Shown here one piece after another: positions 12,901-24,761 of a stretch of DNA of 64,000 bases. The position numbers and the translations under genes were made by a program. Position 1 is the first letter of the stretch. Every line of letters begins with the position of its first letter. The notes beneath the pieces were generated by a model. The model saw only the letters and a program-made list of their open reading frames with translations. It did not search any database and had not been told where the DNA came from. The stretch is from Acanthopleura granulata. Its lineage: Eukaryota; Mollusca; Polyplacophora; Chitonida; Chitonidae. The stretch is taken from positions 8,228,172 to 8,292,171 of the forward strand of contig JABBOT010000080.1 in the NCBI GenBank assembly GCA_016165875.1, in the 5' to 3' direction.

Positions 12901-15255
12901 GGCGAATGAGCTTTTATGGGGGGGAGGAAACTGAAGTCTGTCAACTACCCCTGGCAACTTACTGGCAATCTGACCTACACACAGAGTACAAATATACACA
13001 CTGTTGGAAGACTGTTTCCAATGAATGTAAGTTGATCACTAACTGTCCATGAGGCTCCACAAACAATGAAATGGGAGAAGCCCACAAATTCCCTGACAAC
13101 GTCGTGGTTCAATGGGGCTGCAAATAGTCTGTGCAGGTTGTTCTATGGTCTAACATAAACTAGCTTAACAAAAAAACTTTTTTATGGACATGAAGGAAAT
13201 TTTCCTTATATGTATTGTACATGTATTCTTACATATATGTACTTGCATCTATTGTAATTTTTGCCATTCCAAGCCAAAGAACAACTTATTTTCAATCAAA
13301 AAACCACAAAGGGTTGTTAGCACTGCATCTCTGACTGTCTGACAAAGTGTCAATGTCAGTGATTGAGTGAGCTCCATTAAACATGGCGTAGCACTGTATT
13401 GTCTTTTAAACTGAATTGCTGAATAGGCTGAAGTTTAGTTAGACCTTCTACTGAAACACAAAACCTTTCACATCAGAGTATCAGGTGACTTTAAGGATAC
13501 TATAATTCCTGTTAAGCAAAATGATGCATTTGCCGTTGTGCAGCCCAAAGCACTGATTGACAATCGGTATATTTATACATTTTCTGAAAGTTAATGGACT
13601 TCTGATTTCAAAAATATTTTCCAAATTTATCTAACCTTTGTATTAACAGAACTAAAGAGTAAAGTTTTAAAATAACCAAACTGTTTTTCAACAGTTTTCA
13701 GTTTTTTGGTCCAGACCTTTCTATTAAAACAAAGAAGGTCCCACTTTCATCTTAGATTGTTCTGGGTGATCATTTATAGTTAAAACTTTCAAAAATTTAA
13801 TCATTTTTTTAGCTTAGGTATTTAGCTAAACATGTGCCAAAATTATGGGCTTCATGTTGAAAAATAAGCAAGAAATAAAGTATTCCACCACAGGTCAGTC
13901 CCAAAAGCAGAAAGGGATAAAATTACAAAAATGTTTTAAGGAGCATCATGTTTGACCAAATTTATCATTAATTCATTTGCCAATTAGTTAAATTAACAGT
14001 CCAGCATTCAATTAAAATGTGAATATATCAACCCACTTACGTAAACTTTAAGACTTATAATACTGCATGAAAGAGTAAATCGCTGTTTTATCTATACAGT
14101 TCTGAGCAAAACCTGCTTGATAGAAAAGTGTTAGCAGGAAGCAATACATATTTACCAGAGGCATATCTATTCACAGCAGGTAATTCCCAACCCCCCCCCC
14201 CAGTGAGCTACTTCCCTCATCAGGGGGAACTAAGAAAACACAACTGCCTCAGTTCACAATACGGTATACTTTTTGTCAAATTAAATGCATTTATAGTACA
14301 ATTCTGGTTGTCATCTATTCGTGAGAGAAAGGATACAAAATATGGGGTATCAAAATGTATGAAACAAAATAAAAAAATAGCCAAATTTCACCCGAGGGCT
14401 ACTAGTATCCTTAGGAAATCGCAACAAGGCCAAAATGTCATATGGTCTATTTCCATCCCATACATGTAAGACATTATTTTTTCAATCACCATGTATTTTT
14501 GATATCAGCTGCACCTTCACTTAATGAGGAGTGCACTTTTACAGCCTCACTCGTTCACACTAAATTGTTTTTAATTCCAGGAAATTTCATGGCACATTTC
14601 ATTACTCACCGCACATATAACTTTCTGTTATTATCTGACACAGTTTTTAGAATATCGTTCAACATTGTTCTTTTCATTGTACATTCCCATGTTATCTTTG
14701 ACTGCATTGACTACTAACCACTGCCACAGGCCAGTGAAGTACCTGCATGATCGCAGGCTCAAATACACTGCAAACCAATTATTACTGACAGGAGTCGAAC
14801 AATAAAATAATGAAACTGTTTTATACAGTGTTGCAAACTGAAGAAACCTAAGCACTTTGGTATACGTCGGTTTGACGCTAACCAGTTTATTGACCGTAAT
14901 ATTCCTCAGCCTGAAGTAAAGCCACACAGATCCTGGAGCTATGTGCATGTATCATGCTACATGTGTCTTTCTTTATTTTATAATTTTAACATTTCGAAAA
15001 GGGTGCCATTTCCAAGTATTACTCAATTATGGCAGGCTAACCTGGTTTTCCTCCGTCGCCTTTCGTCTGAGCGACGGTTTTCAATGCTTGTACCTCGTTA
15101 ATTACTTGGCATGTTTGGTTCTGCGTTTGAGACAGAGAGGAAGGTGATCGTTCCACTAAAACATGAACTGCCTTCTCGTATTCATGGTCGCTGTAGCCAA
15201 TCCCTACTGTTGTACTGGTTGGTTGCACAACGGTCGTATTCTGCAGTTCACTCAT
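9930..15255 (-). CDS. C2H2 zinc-finger protein, three coding exons (691 aa)
   Basis: Exons on the minus strand: 15255-15042 (ATG at 15255, donor GTTAGC), 12762-12661 (acceptor TTCTGTTTCAG, donor GTGAGT) and 11689-9930 (acceptor TTTGGCAG, stop at 9930). Phases 1/1 join without a frame break into 691 codons. Exon 2 starts a possible finger (CGVC...H). Exon 3 has another atypical C/H cluster, then a basic and an acidic low-complexity linker. Seven C2H2 fingers follow in roughly residues 350-595, including FKCLHC, YPCTNC, FLCIEC, YTCKVC, VLCDIC, FGCPYPEC (C-x4-C) and FKCTLC, each with paired His. The C-terminus is unstructured. It is presumably a nuclear DNA-binding protein. I do not recognise the orthologue. 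The exon 3 acceptor has a weak pyrimidine tract, so the exon 2/3 join is the least certain. A family A SINE lies 74 bp upstream of that acceptor. Confidence 0.85.
11763..11992 (-). mobile_element. SINE family A in intron 2 of the zinc-finger gene
   Basis: Same orientation as the gene. The tail complement starts near 11763 (after a second TTTATTTA run at 11738-11755), GTTAGCATTATGGTGG is at about 11824-11840, and the decayed head ends near 11992. Confidence 0.8.
12000..12248. other. Zinc-finger gene intron 2, non-repeat part
   Basis: AT-rich sequence between two SINE copies. I looked for a missing exon between exons 2 and 3 and saw none. Confidence 0.5.
12249..12513 (-). mobile_element. SINE family A, full length, in intron 2
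   Basis: Tail complement TTTATTTATTTCATTGGTG at the left, body GCATTATGGTGGGAGGAAAC near 12315, B-box complement GGACTTGAACTC near 12422, head end TGGCCACAGAGG near 12500. Confidence 0.85.
12763..15041 (-). other. Intron 1 of the zinc-finger gene
   Basis: A 2.3-kb phase-1 intron. It contains a very diverged SINE-like segment at about 12840-13050 (complement GTTTAACGCCACACTTAAG, GGAGGAAACTG), a poly-C run at 14191-14201, and one copy of a dispersed repeat at about 14575-14680 that recurs at 16985-17100. Confidence 0.6.
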
Positions 15256-16029
15256 TCTAGGGGTTTGGGGGTTGGTTAATGCTCAATATACGTAAATAAA
15301 TCCCACAAACTCGTCATATTCTGTGTTGCGTTGCCCTGCCTTTTTCCACCTTTTCAGAGACGCGGAATTTTTTACCTCAAACGTGGAACTCTTCAATGTA
15401 GTCATTACAAATTATTGACTTATGCATTAAACCGAACATGAGTTGTTTAATGTACATTAAGGATTAAAATCAGCACATGTGTAACGACGAGCAATCTGTT
15501 TTAACCTTGTTATCATGGAGTATTTCTGGTACATACAGTATAGGAAAATAACTCTAAAAGAACCAAATAAATGAATTGAAATTTGCTATTCGTAAAGATT
15601 TTGAGTGGGGATTTTATCTGTGGTCCAAGATCAGACATGCTTGAAAATATTAGGCTGACGACAGATGTCGCTGCGATAGCACAGAGAGAGAGGCATGATC
15701 GTGAAATTTGTTTCGTTCCCTGAAACAAGACATTTTTAACCCACCAGTAGTTTTCTGTACAGGTGAGTAGCACGCAAAATGCTCAGTGCCTATACCCGTT
15801 AAGTGTTTGGCGTTTGTAAATTATTAAGAATGGGGATTTCTCACGGTCGTTTTTAGAATTCCATATTCCAGTCGGTGTAATTCGATGGTCCTCCGTTGGC
15901 GACCGTATGAAGATTCAGTGTTGGGTTCAGTTTTCTGCTGCCCGTCTTCCCCACTCTCAGAGTGGTTACCAAGTAATTTCACACGCTGTTGTCAACCTCT
16001 GCATCGGCAAGCGAAATGTCCGAACACAC
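15256..16029. other. Upstream flank of the zinc-finger gene
   Basis: Should contain the minus-strand 5' UTR and promoter. I saw no convincing TATA box. Short ORFs here are unsupported. Confidence 0.4.
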
Positions 16030-16640
16030 TAGCATTCTTATGTAATTCAAAGACCCCTCTCCTTCACCAACTGATGTTGTATGTCACCACTATCCAGCCT
16101 TGCGTACGTCCTCACAAAAATGTCGATAAATAAAGTTTCCCTTCACCCACACTGCTCAAACGTGCTGTCATTTGTCTTGAAACTCTTCATTCTTTCCGAC
16201 CGCAACCACACCAGCTCTGTCCGTTCGCAGCAAGAAATAGCAGATTGTCTTGCTCTACACACGGCCATTGCACGTGAAAAGGTTGCGAAATCCTCTTTCG
16301 ATCACGTGTTAGATGAAAACTTTGTATTTAATCACGTTGTTGTCGCGCGTTGGCCTTTCTAGCCCATACACTGATGTTCGAGCTTGTGCACTAGCACAAT
16401 TTCTCAGTGTTCCTACACAACAGTGTGCTAATTCTTGCTGTGAATGGCCAGAACTGGTGTGGTTGCGGTCAGAAACAGTAAAGAGTGGTTTCAAGATAAA
16501 GGACAACAAGTCTGAGCGGGGAGGCGGGTAAACTTTATTTATTGACATTTTTGTGAGGATGATGGCAAGACTGGGTGGAGGTGACCTGAATCGAAAATAC
16601 AACATAAGTTGGAGAAGGAGACACCTGGGTCTGTGTAATT
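16030..16640. mobile_element. Imperfect palindromic (fold-back) element, about 610 bp
   Basis: The left arm (about 16030-16270) matches the reverse complement of the right arm (about 16400-16640). Shared blocks include CTCACAAAAATGTC(G/A)ATAAATAAAGTTT, GACCGCAACCACACCAG, (T/C)CACAGCAAGAA-type and CAACTNATGTTGTAT. Translations of the two arms on opposite strands show the same peptides (LTKMSINKV, SDRNHTSS, SQQE), which shows the homology. No transposase was recognised. Ends and target duplication were not resolved. Confidence 0.75.
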
Positions 16641-18540
16641 TGCCTTGACAGATGATTGTTAATTACTTTTCATGTCTTCTGCTATTCTTATGTGCATACA
16701 TATAACATTATTTCATGCTTTGCACAGGTACTTTTTTAGCATATATCTCTGCCCAGTGCTAAATATAGGCTTTCCCCCATCTTTCTTGGACAAACTGCCA
16801 AAACTTTGATCTGATGTATCATACAGCGATGTCTGCATAACCAAAACGAAAAGGTGCCTCTAAGCATGTCACTAAATGATAGCTTGCTTCTCGATGGCTG
16901 GGTGATTAAGCCAAATCGGCATTGCACAAGCCTCTTGAGATCACGCTCGGTGCTTGGCACGCAGTTTCCCATAGTTGACTAATAGTTGTCCAGAAATGGA
17001 ATCTAAAATAACTCCAGTCATTGCTACTGACCGAGCATATTATAGTTTCCTGGTATTATCGGCCACAGTTCTTAGAATATGGTTCGATATTGTTTATGCT
17101 GCTCTTTATTTATTCCATTTTCCTAGGTGTTCATGTACAGTAGACCCACACTGTAAATGTACAATCTCGGTCCTATCATGTATATATCCTCATGCCCTGC
17201 AAGTTTGTAAGCTACAGCCCCCGGGGTTTGAGGAGGCATGGGCTGTTTATAGTTTCGCACATTCAGGTGCTTTGTAAGGAGCTGGAGGTGTGCAATAAAT
17301 AACATTGACGAATTGGGTGTAATGCTAATTTTTGGCGATTTCTGATGTTTAATGAACATCAGAAACTGAACCAAAACTGTTGTTTGAAAGCTGGACAAGT
17401 CCTGATTACCTCTTCAGAAAAAATTCTTGTCGAAAAACTTTATTTTTCATTTTTTTATGGCAAAATCTTCTTCAAACCCTAACTCACCTGGGCAAAATTT
17501 GCTTTGTTTACACCATGAGTAGTCTAGTCATGTGACCAGAGACAGTGCTTTTGATTGGCGCTGAGATACTGTGACATCACTGCAAAACTACGAAAAGCAA
17601 AAACCAAGGTGCTGTCATGTGGTAGAGAGACTTAAATTTATTGAAGAGTGCTGTTTTCACAGTGAACATCAGAAAAGTGGATCAGAGGCAAACAAAGGCA
17701 CAGCCTTAGTGTTTGCAACTGCCAAGGCATGTGGCAAGCACTGTGTCTTGGTCCCCAGGACTGCAGTCACTCCTGGGCCAGTCCTAAGACTTGAATGACA
17801 CATAGAACGGCTACATATTAGTGACATTAGCATGGAAACTCTGGTGCTAACACCTCTCATGGTAACAGATTTAAAGAGAGGACATTTCAAGCTATATATA
17901 TATATATATATATATATGTATCATGATTTGGTGTAAGTTCAGACTTATTTCTATGAAAGAAAAACACGACCACTAATGCTGGACTGGGAAGTCATTTTTT
18001 ATATTTTATTTGCCCTGTTTTCCCTTCCAGTTTTGGTCACATGGCTTTTGGGTAGCAATCTTGCTTGCGATCTTCTTCAGTCCATGAAATTGACCTGAAA
18101 ATAAAGTAAGTGTTTTTCTAACCTACATGTGTATATAATTCTGTTTAGGCTGGAATGTACTCTTTTTGACTGAGTTACTTTCACTTTTCAAGCAGCAGTT
18201 TATGTGCTATGATATCTTGTGTGGCCGACCCCTGTCTAGTTTACACTTCATATCTGTTCGGTCTATCATTCTTGTCTCTAGGCCAGTCCGTCGTTCTCTG
18301 TTAAAATTTCTGACACTAACGAACGGTGTGGAGCAAAATATCTTCTCTGAGGAATTCAATAAATTTGAAAGCACAGATGTCCATAAAACTTGCAATTTCT
18401 GATAATTCTGGTTCTGAAGGCTTATCTGTACCAAGTTTGAGTATACATCAATTCATACATATACCTGTGGTAGTCAGTTCCAGAGTAATCTCTCAAACAA
18501 TGGTCCAATTCGAGCAGATTTCAAAGCATTTGACATGTGA
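16641..18540. other. Intergenic with dispersed repeat and TA microsatellite
   Basis: About 16985-17100 resembles 14575-14680 (shared GAATAT(G/C)GTTC(G/A)A(T/C)ATTGTT). A (TA)n run lies at 17893-17918. No supported exon. Confidence 0.5.
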
Positions 18541-18544
18541 GGGC

Positions 18545-18822
18545 TTGACGCAATGGCCTAGATGTCAGCTGGCCGAGGGGATTAGCATGCCAGCATAGCG
18601 TTATAACCCTGTGCCTCTCACCAATGTGGTCACTGTGAGTTCAAGTCCAGCTCATGCTGGCTTCCTCTCCGGCTGTACGTGGGCAGGTCTGTCAGCAACC
18701 AGCTAATTGCTGTGAGTTTCCCACAGGCTATGTCCAGTTTCCTGGACAGTTTCATTTCCCACCATAAAACTGGCTGCTGTCATTTAAATGAAATATATTA
18801 TGTAAATAAATGAATAGATTTT
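18545..18822 (+). mobile_element. SINE family A, full length
   Basis: Head TGGCCGAGGGGATTAGCATG, B box GTGAGTTCAAGTCC near 18633, CCACCATAAAACTGG near 18757, tail AAATAAATGAATA. Confidence 0.85.
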
Positions 18823-19880
18823 AGCAGTCAAAATAAGCATGTGTCACAGTCTCTGTGCTTGATGTCCGGTATATGGTGAGGGATAATACTGACCACACGT
18901 GGAGATATATGTGGTGAAACTCGAATTCAAGCCTGACATTTTTTAAAATACTCCTTTGAACAAATTGGTATGACCATGTCATCCAAGTTTTATATTACTG
19001 TACAAAGGTCTCGGGGGTCATACCACAACCACCAAAGTGCTTTTCAGAAATGACAGGCCCTATTTACAGGCTTGCTAATGTGTGACCGTGAGAGATATGG
19101 ATGTTTTTTTTTTACCTGCTCTTATGATCTGGCTGATATATAGGAACTGCTGACTATCTTCATGGGCACATGAATTCACATAGAACAAAAAACAGCCTTT
19201 TTAACTAAGGTCATTGGGGTAAAATGCTGCAGGTTTGTGTCAGAGTTCCTGTGTCGTTAATGGAGTATTTAAGCATGTTGTGCTGTATATGTATTTCTAT
19301 ATGTCATTATATGTCAGTAAAATCGAGCTGTCAACCTACATAGCGCCAAGGAAGTGAGAAACCCAAAAATGCCGGGTTTAGGGGCTGCAGTCCAGGGCAA
19401 AGTCCTGCTTTAAGAGGCTAATAGGAGAAAGCCTCGAAGAAGAAAATGGATTTTGTATGTTCAGTTGTATTTTAGAAGCTTTTGCTGGCAAGTGTACACC
19501 ATTTCCTTTGTATTCGAGATGAGAACTTCATACAAAAATTTTATGAAACATTTGTGCGAAACTTGTTAGATTCAGTACACCGACTGTGAGGACGTGATTT
19601 TTTATGAAAAAATGTGAGAGTTAATGGTTATGTTTTAAGATAAATAGAGGTGTGAAGGCTCTTGTATTTTGGGCTTGTTTACACCTGCCATGTGTCTGTA
19701 CAATACTACTTACATGTATAGCGCCAGCATTGTCACTTGTAATTAATTCAGTTATATACACTGACACCATGTGCCCCCGCCCCACCGAGCTGCTCTTTTT
19801 CCTCTGTAGATCAGTATACTCTGTTATTCTGTAGAAATGGTACATGGCCACATGGACTCACCCTGCCACAAGAGAACATA

Positions 19881-19883
<3 letters not shown>
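18823..19883. other. Intergenic, nothing recognised
   Basis: Unique AT-rich sequence without a supported exon or repeat. Confidence 0.5.

Positions 19884-19911
<28 letters not shown>
19884..19911. repeat. (TA)n microsatellite
   Basis: About 14 TA units, directly followed by AGTGTCCCAGAAGTCACGCA. That motif looks like the terminus of a DNA transposon, but no partner terminus was found. Confidence 0.9.
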
Positions 19912-19914
<3 letters not shown>

Positions 19915-19989
19915 TCCCAGAAGTCACGCACCATCCTGGTTTTCCAAAAAACACCTTTATTGATTTCAAAAACACCGTTATTATATATG

Positions 19990-20065
19990 TATACATTCTG
20001 AGGACCCCTGGTTGTCATCTGACCGAAAAATTGCTAAGTACGAAGGAAACTTAAGCATGCATATA
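19990..20065 (+). mobile_element. Isolated 3' tail of SINE family B (or its partner LINE)
   Basis: Closely follows the family B 3' end: TGTCATCTGACCGAAAAATT then GCTAAGTACG, compare the copies near 28040-28070 and 49520-49550. The tRNA-like head and body are absent. Confidence 0.5.
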
Positions 20066-20509
20066 TTCACACGTTTGGTGTGTTATTGTGACTTCGAGCA
20101 CACCCACGACATCAGTATTTCTAAAAAAAACCTTTCTTAGATTTCAAACTTCCACCTCCTATGAACAGATGACAATCTGCATCTCGTATATTCAAATACA
20201 CAGTTCATTTGATTATCGCCCTAGTTTCGTAAGAGCATTAGATCTGGCAACAATGGGTCGGCCTCTGACCCTGTGAGGTTGAAGGTTTAAGTCCAGATCT
20301 CACAGGTTTTGCTTTGGCTCTACTCCAAGTTTATTAGACACCACTACTACCTGGAAAAGATGGTAGTTTTCTGATTCTCTGGATTCATCCGTAGTGTCAA
20401 TCCGTTATTTTTTATTTAGGTTAGCTATAGTATAGTTTTTAGTGTTTCCAGTGTTATATACACAAACAACTAGTATAACTATTAGACATTGTACGTGTAC
20501 ATGGAAACT

Positions 20510-20660
20510 CAAGGACCACCAGCTGGTTGTGAATGTTTGTGGATTTTCCCTCAGGTTCTGCCTGCTTTCCTCCCAGTCCAGCCGTAATGCTGGATGTCAT
20601 CATATAGAAGTGAAACGTTCTTGAGTAAGACGTAAACACCAGTGAAATAATAAGTAAATG
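20510..20660 (+). mobile_element. SINE family A, 5' truncated
   Basis: Body (GGTTCTGCCTGCTTTCCTCC) and tail (AACACCAGTGAAATAATAAG) only. Confidence 0.65.
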
Positions 20661-21079
20661 AAACAAGTGGGGGTAGGCTGATAAGGAGATGAAATTTTGT
20701 CACGGACAGATTCCTACATTGTTTTAAATGACAAATACTGAAAATTATGTAAATAATAATACCATATTGCCTTTGCATACATCCGAAGGACGTCGGTTTC
20801 AGTGACACACATAGAACGTTATTGTAGTTGCACTGCAAAAATTTCCAACCTGTTAAAAGTTAGACATCATTTGGAGAGAGATGGGCACTTCAGTTAGTTT
20901 CCTCCACCCATTACCCTGATGGTCGTATACATTACATTTTGAGTACCATGATAAAACACCAATTACATCAATGAATACACTTGTGGGATTTACCTTTCAT
21001 TTTAATGGGTTTGGTTTGTGAGATTAACACTGTTTATCTTAAGATTCTCCTAATAAGATGATCTTTGTGGAATTAAACC

Positions 21080-21240
21080 TTGACTCTCTGATCATATGTG
21101 GGAAGGTCTGCCAGCAACCCTCTGATGGTCGTGGGTTCCTTTCGGGCTCTGTCTGGTTTCCTCCCAACATAATGCTGGCTTCCGTCGTATAAGTCAAATA
21201 TGCTTGAACATGTTGTGAAACACCAATCAAATATCATAAA
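21080..21240 (+). mobile_element. SINE family A, 5' truncated
   Basis: GTGGGAAGGTCTGCCAGCAA through TTTCCTCCCAACATAATGC to AACACCAATCAAAT. A more decayed related fragment lies at about 20890-20975. Confidence 0.75.
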
Positions 21241-22750
21241 CCTTTGATGTTCTAAGTTTTTACATTATGTCAATTATGGCTCTAGAAAACAAACAAAAAA
21301 CAAAAAAACGCATCTTTATGTCCAATAATTTCAAAAATTATTATTGCCATGGTTGACTGTTAAAAGTGAAAGAGATTACACGTTCAACGTTAAGTTTGCC
21401 AAGAAGGTTGGACAATATTATGTTTGTTTTGGTGAAGTAGTTTTTCTAACAGCTACTGTGACAATGGAAATGGAAATTTGACCGTGCTCTGTCCGCTAGC
21501 ATGAAACGCAGCCATTCTGTGTGAGATGTGACGTAATTGTTCCAAGTATGGAACACTATTGTCACCTGGGACTGTAGTAAGCTGATTGGTTGTCTTTGAA
21601 ACTTAAGTATATATGTAAATTTTACAACATGAAAATATCAAGAAACTTACTTCCACCGCAACATAATGGTCTTGAAATACTTTGCAATGTTCTTCACGTA
21701 CCTGATAAAAATCTTGGCAAAATGATGTCACAAGACCCAGGATGGCGTCCCGGATTCACTGCCAGATACCTATTTTTGCACCCCTCTTGGCATATAGTGA
21801 ACTCTACTGTATGTACTTGTTACAGTCAAAATATTCAACATTAAAACAGTGTCCTGTCCCTGTATTATCACGTTACATTGACAGTTAACTCAGAACATTT
21901 ACTTCACAGTTTATAGGACAGCTGATACCGCCTAGCTCTCTGATTGGTCAGTCTCTCATAAGCTAAAAAGCATGGGTGCCTAAAGGTCCCAGTCGGCAGC
22001 AACATACTCCACACTTCAAATGAAGATAATTCAGCAACGAATTCAAACAGGTTTTTGCATTCAAGAGAGAATTGTCGTCATTTTAGTGAACAATGTCTCA
22101 GTCATCAGCGGTCTTTTACTTTAATATATATAACTTTCCCAAGTCTTAATGTATCATTCCTTGGTGTTTTCTTGTGTGCTTAAGGCATGTCCTGTGGTTT
22201 GACATGTCATTTATGGTGTACCATGATTTGACACAACATATGTCATCATGGCTATTTTCACAGGGGAGACAGGACAAGTCATGTGGCTTGACTTGTCCTG
22301 TGATACAATTTTAAACAGTATAATTTTACTGATATTTTTGTGATAAGTATACCTTGTGCAGTTTTCGCTCTCAAATTGAGCGAAAGGTTGCAGAAAGTTA
22401 CGAGGCATTCAAAAGAAGACTTTCACGAGACTTCATAAACGAATTATATGGTTTAAACTTTTCTCGCGAATCACAATGCTTTTTGTGGCTTTTCATCACA
22501 TCGAAAGAAGTTGTGAGATAGGGGGTTACCAATGTGTCACAACTGTTGATATTGTTTGTAATAATCTTGGGCTATAATTGTTTTAGAACTGGCAGTTTAA
22601 ATCACAGTCAGCTGAAATCTTGCACATGGAAAATTTAGGGAAAGCTGTATTGGAACTAGACTCACTCAAGAGTTCATCAATACAAATCTTTGTGTGTCTG
22701 TTTTTCATTAGTTTCCAGAACAAACCTGTTGAACAACCATAGCCCACATT
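21241..22750. other. Intergenic; contains a strong hairpin at 22269-22301
   Basis: No exon supported. The hairpin is described under findings. Confidence 0.5.
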
Positions 22751-22754
22751 TCGA

Positions 22755-23010
22755 AAGTGAGCTCTGTGGCCAAGTGGTTAATATGTTAACATAGCACAAT
22801 GACCTAGAAGCCTGTCACCAATGCTGTCACTGTTGGTTAAAGACTGCTTAGGCTGGCTTGCTCTCCGATCATGCCAGCAACCTGCACATGGTTGTGGATT
22901 TCCCACACTGGTTGATTTCCTTCCCACATAATGGTGTCCATCGTCGAATAAGTGGGTTATTCTTTAATATGGCTTAAAGGACCAGTGAAATAACTCCATA
23001 AAGAAATTAA
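22755..23010 (+). mobile_element. SINE family A, diverged
   Basis: Head CTCTGTGGCCAAGTGGTTAA keeps a good box A. The B box is decayed (TTGGTTAAAGACTGC). Body CCCACATAATGGTG is near 22922, and the tail is degenerate. Confidence 0.7.
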
Positions 23011-24746
23011 TCACATTTAAAAAAAAAAACACAACTTCCAGTAGCGTTATTTTTAATTGTATGTTGTGTCTGTCAAGAAAGTCCCTGATAGAACTTTACA
23101 GGCGGACTGATTTGGTGAGGTACAGTGGTTTTCTACGTATCTCCATGTCCTCCACCCATAAACCCTACTGGTCTCACAGAAGTGTAGTATATGAATCAAG
23201 AGCAGTGTAGAATGTCAGTAAATAAATTATTAAAAAAAAAAAAAGGCATTACAGACCACTTCAAAAACTTCTCAAGTATTCCAGTGGCATAGAGTTTGTT
23301 TGCCAAATGCCTGCCAGTGGTTTGCTTGTGGAATGGCTGTGGGCTGTTTGTAGAAAGCTGCTGTTAGCTGATAACTCTGCCTTCAGGTGTCCGCATTCAG
23401 ATAGACAATGACGGGTGATGAGATCATTATTCAGGCCGGCCAGGTGCCATGTACACGTGAGTGTATCAAAAACTCATCAGAGGTCAGTGCTACAGGCACT
23501 CTGGGTTCCTCCACCCATAGCACTAACGGCCTTTGCACATAAGTGAAGAATAAGCAGAAGTACTAGATCTGTGTTATTGGTGAGGAAGTAGTAAGCCAAG
23601 GAAATTCTTTATCCATTGTGTATGATATATTTGAATAAAGGCTATGAGCAAATTTCCCTTTGGCTTTGTTATGTTTTGTTTTGTTTTTTCCGTTTTAATA
23701 CATTTGCCATTAGTCACTTCCCACACTGACACTTCAGTAATTTCGGCCAAACAGTGCTTTTTGTTAGGCACTTTTCAATAATGGATGTTCAGTGTGGTCA
23801 GAATGTCACAGCCTGGCCAAATCCTGGTGTTCTTAAAAATGGAACTTATTTGAAATGAAAATCCACATTACAATACACAGGTATGTGAGGTCGCATATGA
23901 ATTACCTTTTCCTCACAACATGAAATTATGTTAATTGTAGCACTGTACTGTAATTGTTTGCTAAATGACTAATTTATATTTAGAAAATTGGAATTTTGTA
24001 TACATAGGGATTTGCAATCATAGTTGTTAATTTCACAACTTCTCCATCTATGTTCGTAACTGATGCAGTATTGCATTTTTATACAGGTAGAAAAGTGAAG
24101 AAGCTGGTTTTCAAAACAGTCTGACTGATTGCATTTTTCAGAGTTCCCAGAAATTTTATTGGAAATTTGAAATTAGTCTTGTTTGATTGTCTGCACTGAT
24201 ATATGGAACACAACTTACTGTCTTTGAATTTGTCCTGAATACATACAGTCATATTGCCGTTTGCTCACGCGTTTGTCTTGATTTTAATCGCGTTGTCGTT
24301 TTTTTTCTGGATTTTTTTCAAAAATTCACCGAACTGCGCTGTATTTGGTTTACTGGTGAGATTAATTCATAGATATTTATAATTTCATGGTGAAACATTT
24401 ATGTTTCACTGTTACAAATGTCATAGTCCAGTCCAGCTGACATTATAACTGAAGAAAAGCTATATGCAGTGTAACCAATGGCAGAAAGTAAGCATTCTAG
24501 TAGGAAGAAAATAAATTATGCAATTGTATTACTGAAAATTGTAATCACTGATAATAGTGTCCACTAACAGAATTGCTTGTTTCTAACATGAAGTCATTTG
24601 TATACAACCTTTAGCATAGTCTTTCTTACAGTGGAAAAGGTCTTAAGGACCGTGTTTAAACACCAGTGAAATAAAGAATTAAATACCTAGGAGAGTCACC
24701 AGAGTTACTGTCAACAAGGCATGTAATGTTTCTGTATATATTACAG
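23011..24746. other. Intergenic upstream of NCOA5; decayed repeats
   Basis: Two short related segments (near 23145 and 23505) share TCCTCCACCCATA, then a purine-rich tail. The 5' untranslated exon of NCOA5 should lie here or further upstream, but I could not locate it. Confidence 0.4.
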
Positions 24747-24761
24747 GTGAGAAGGGCTGTG

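Noticed and set aside
19912..19940. AGTGTCCCAGAAGTCACGCA as a DNA transposon terminus
   Set aside because: Looks terminus-like beside a TA run, but no inverted partner was found nearby.
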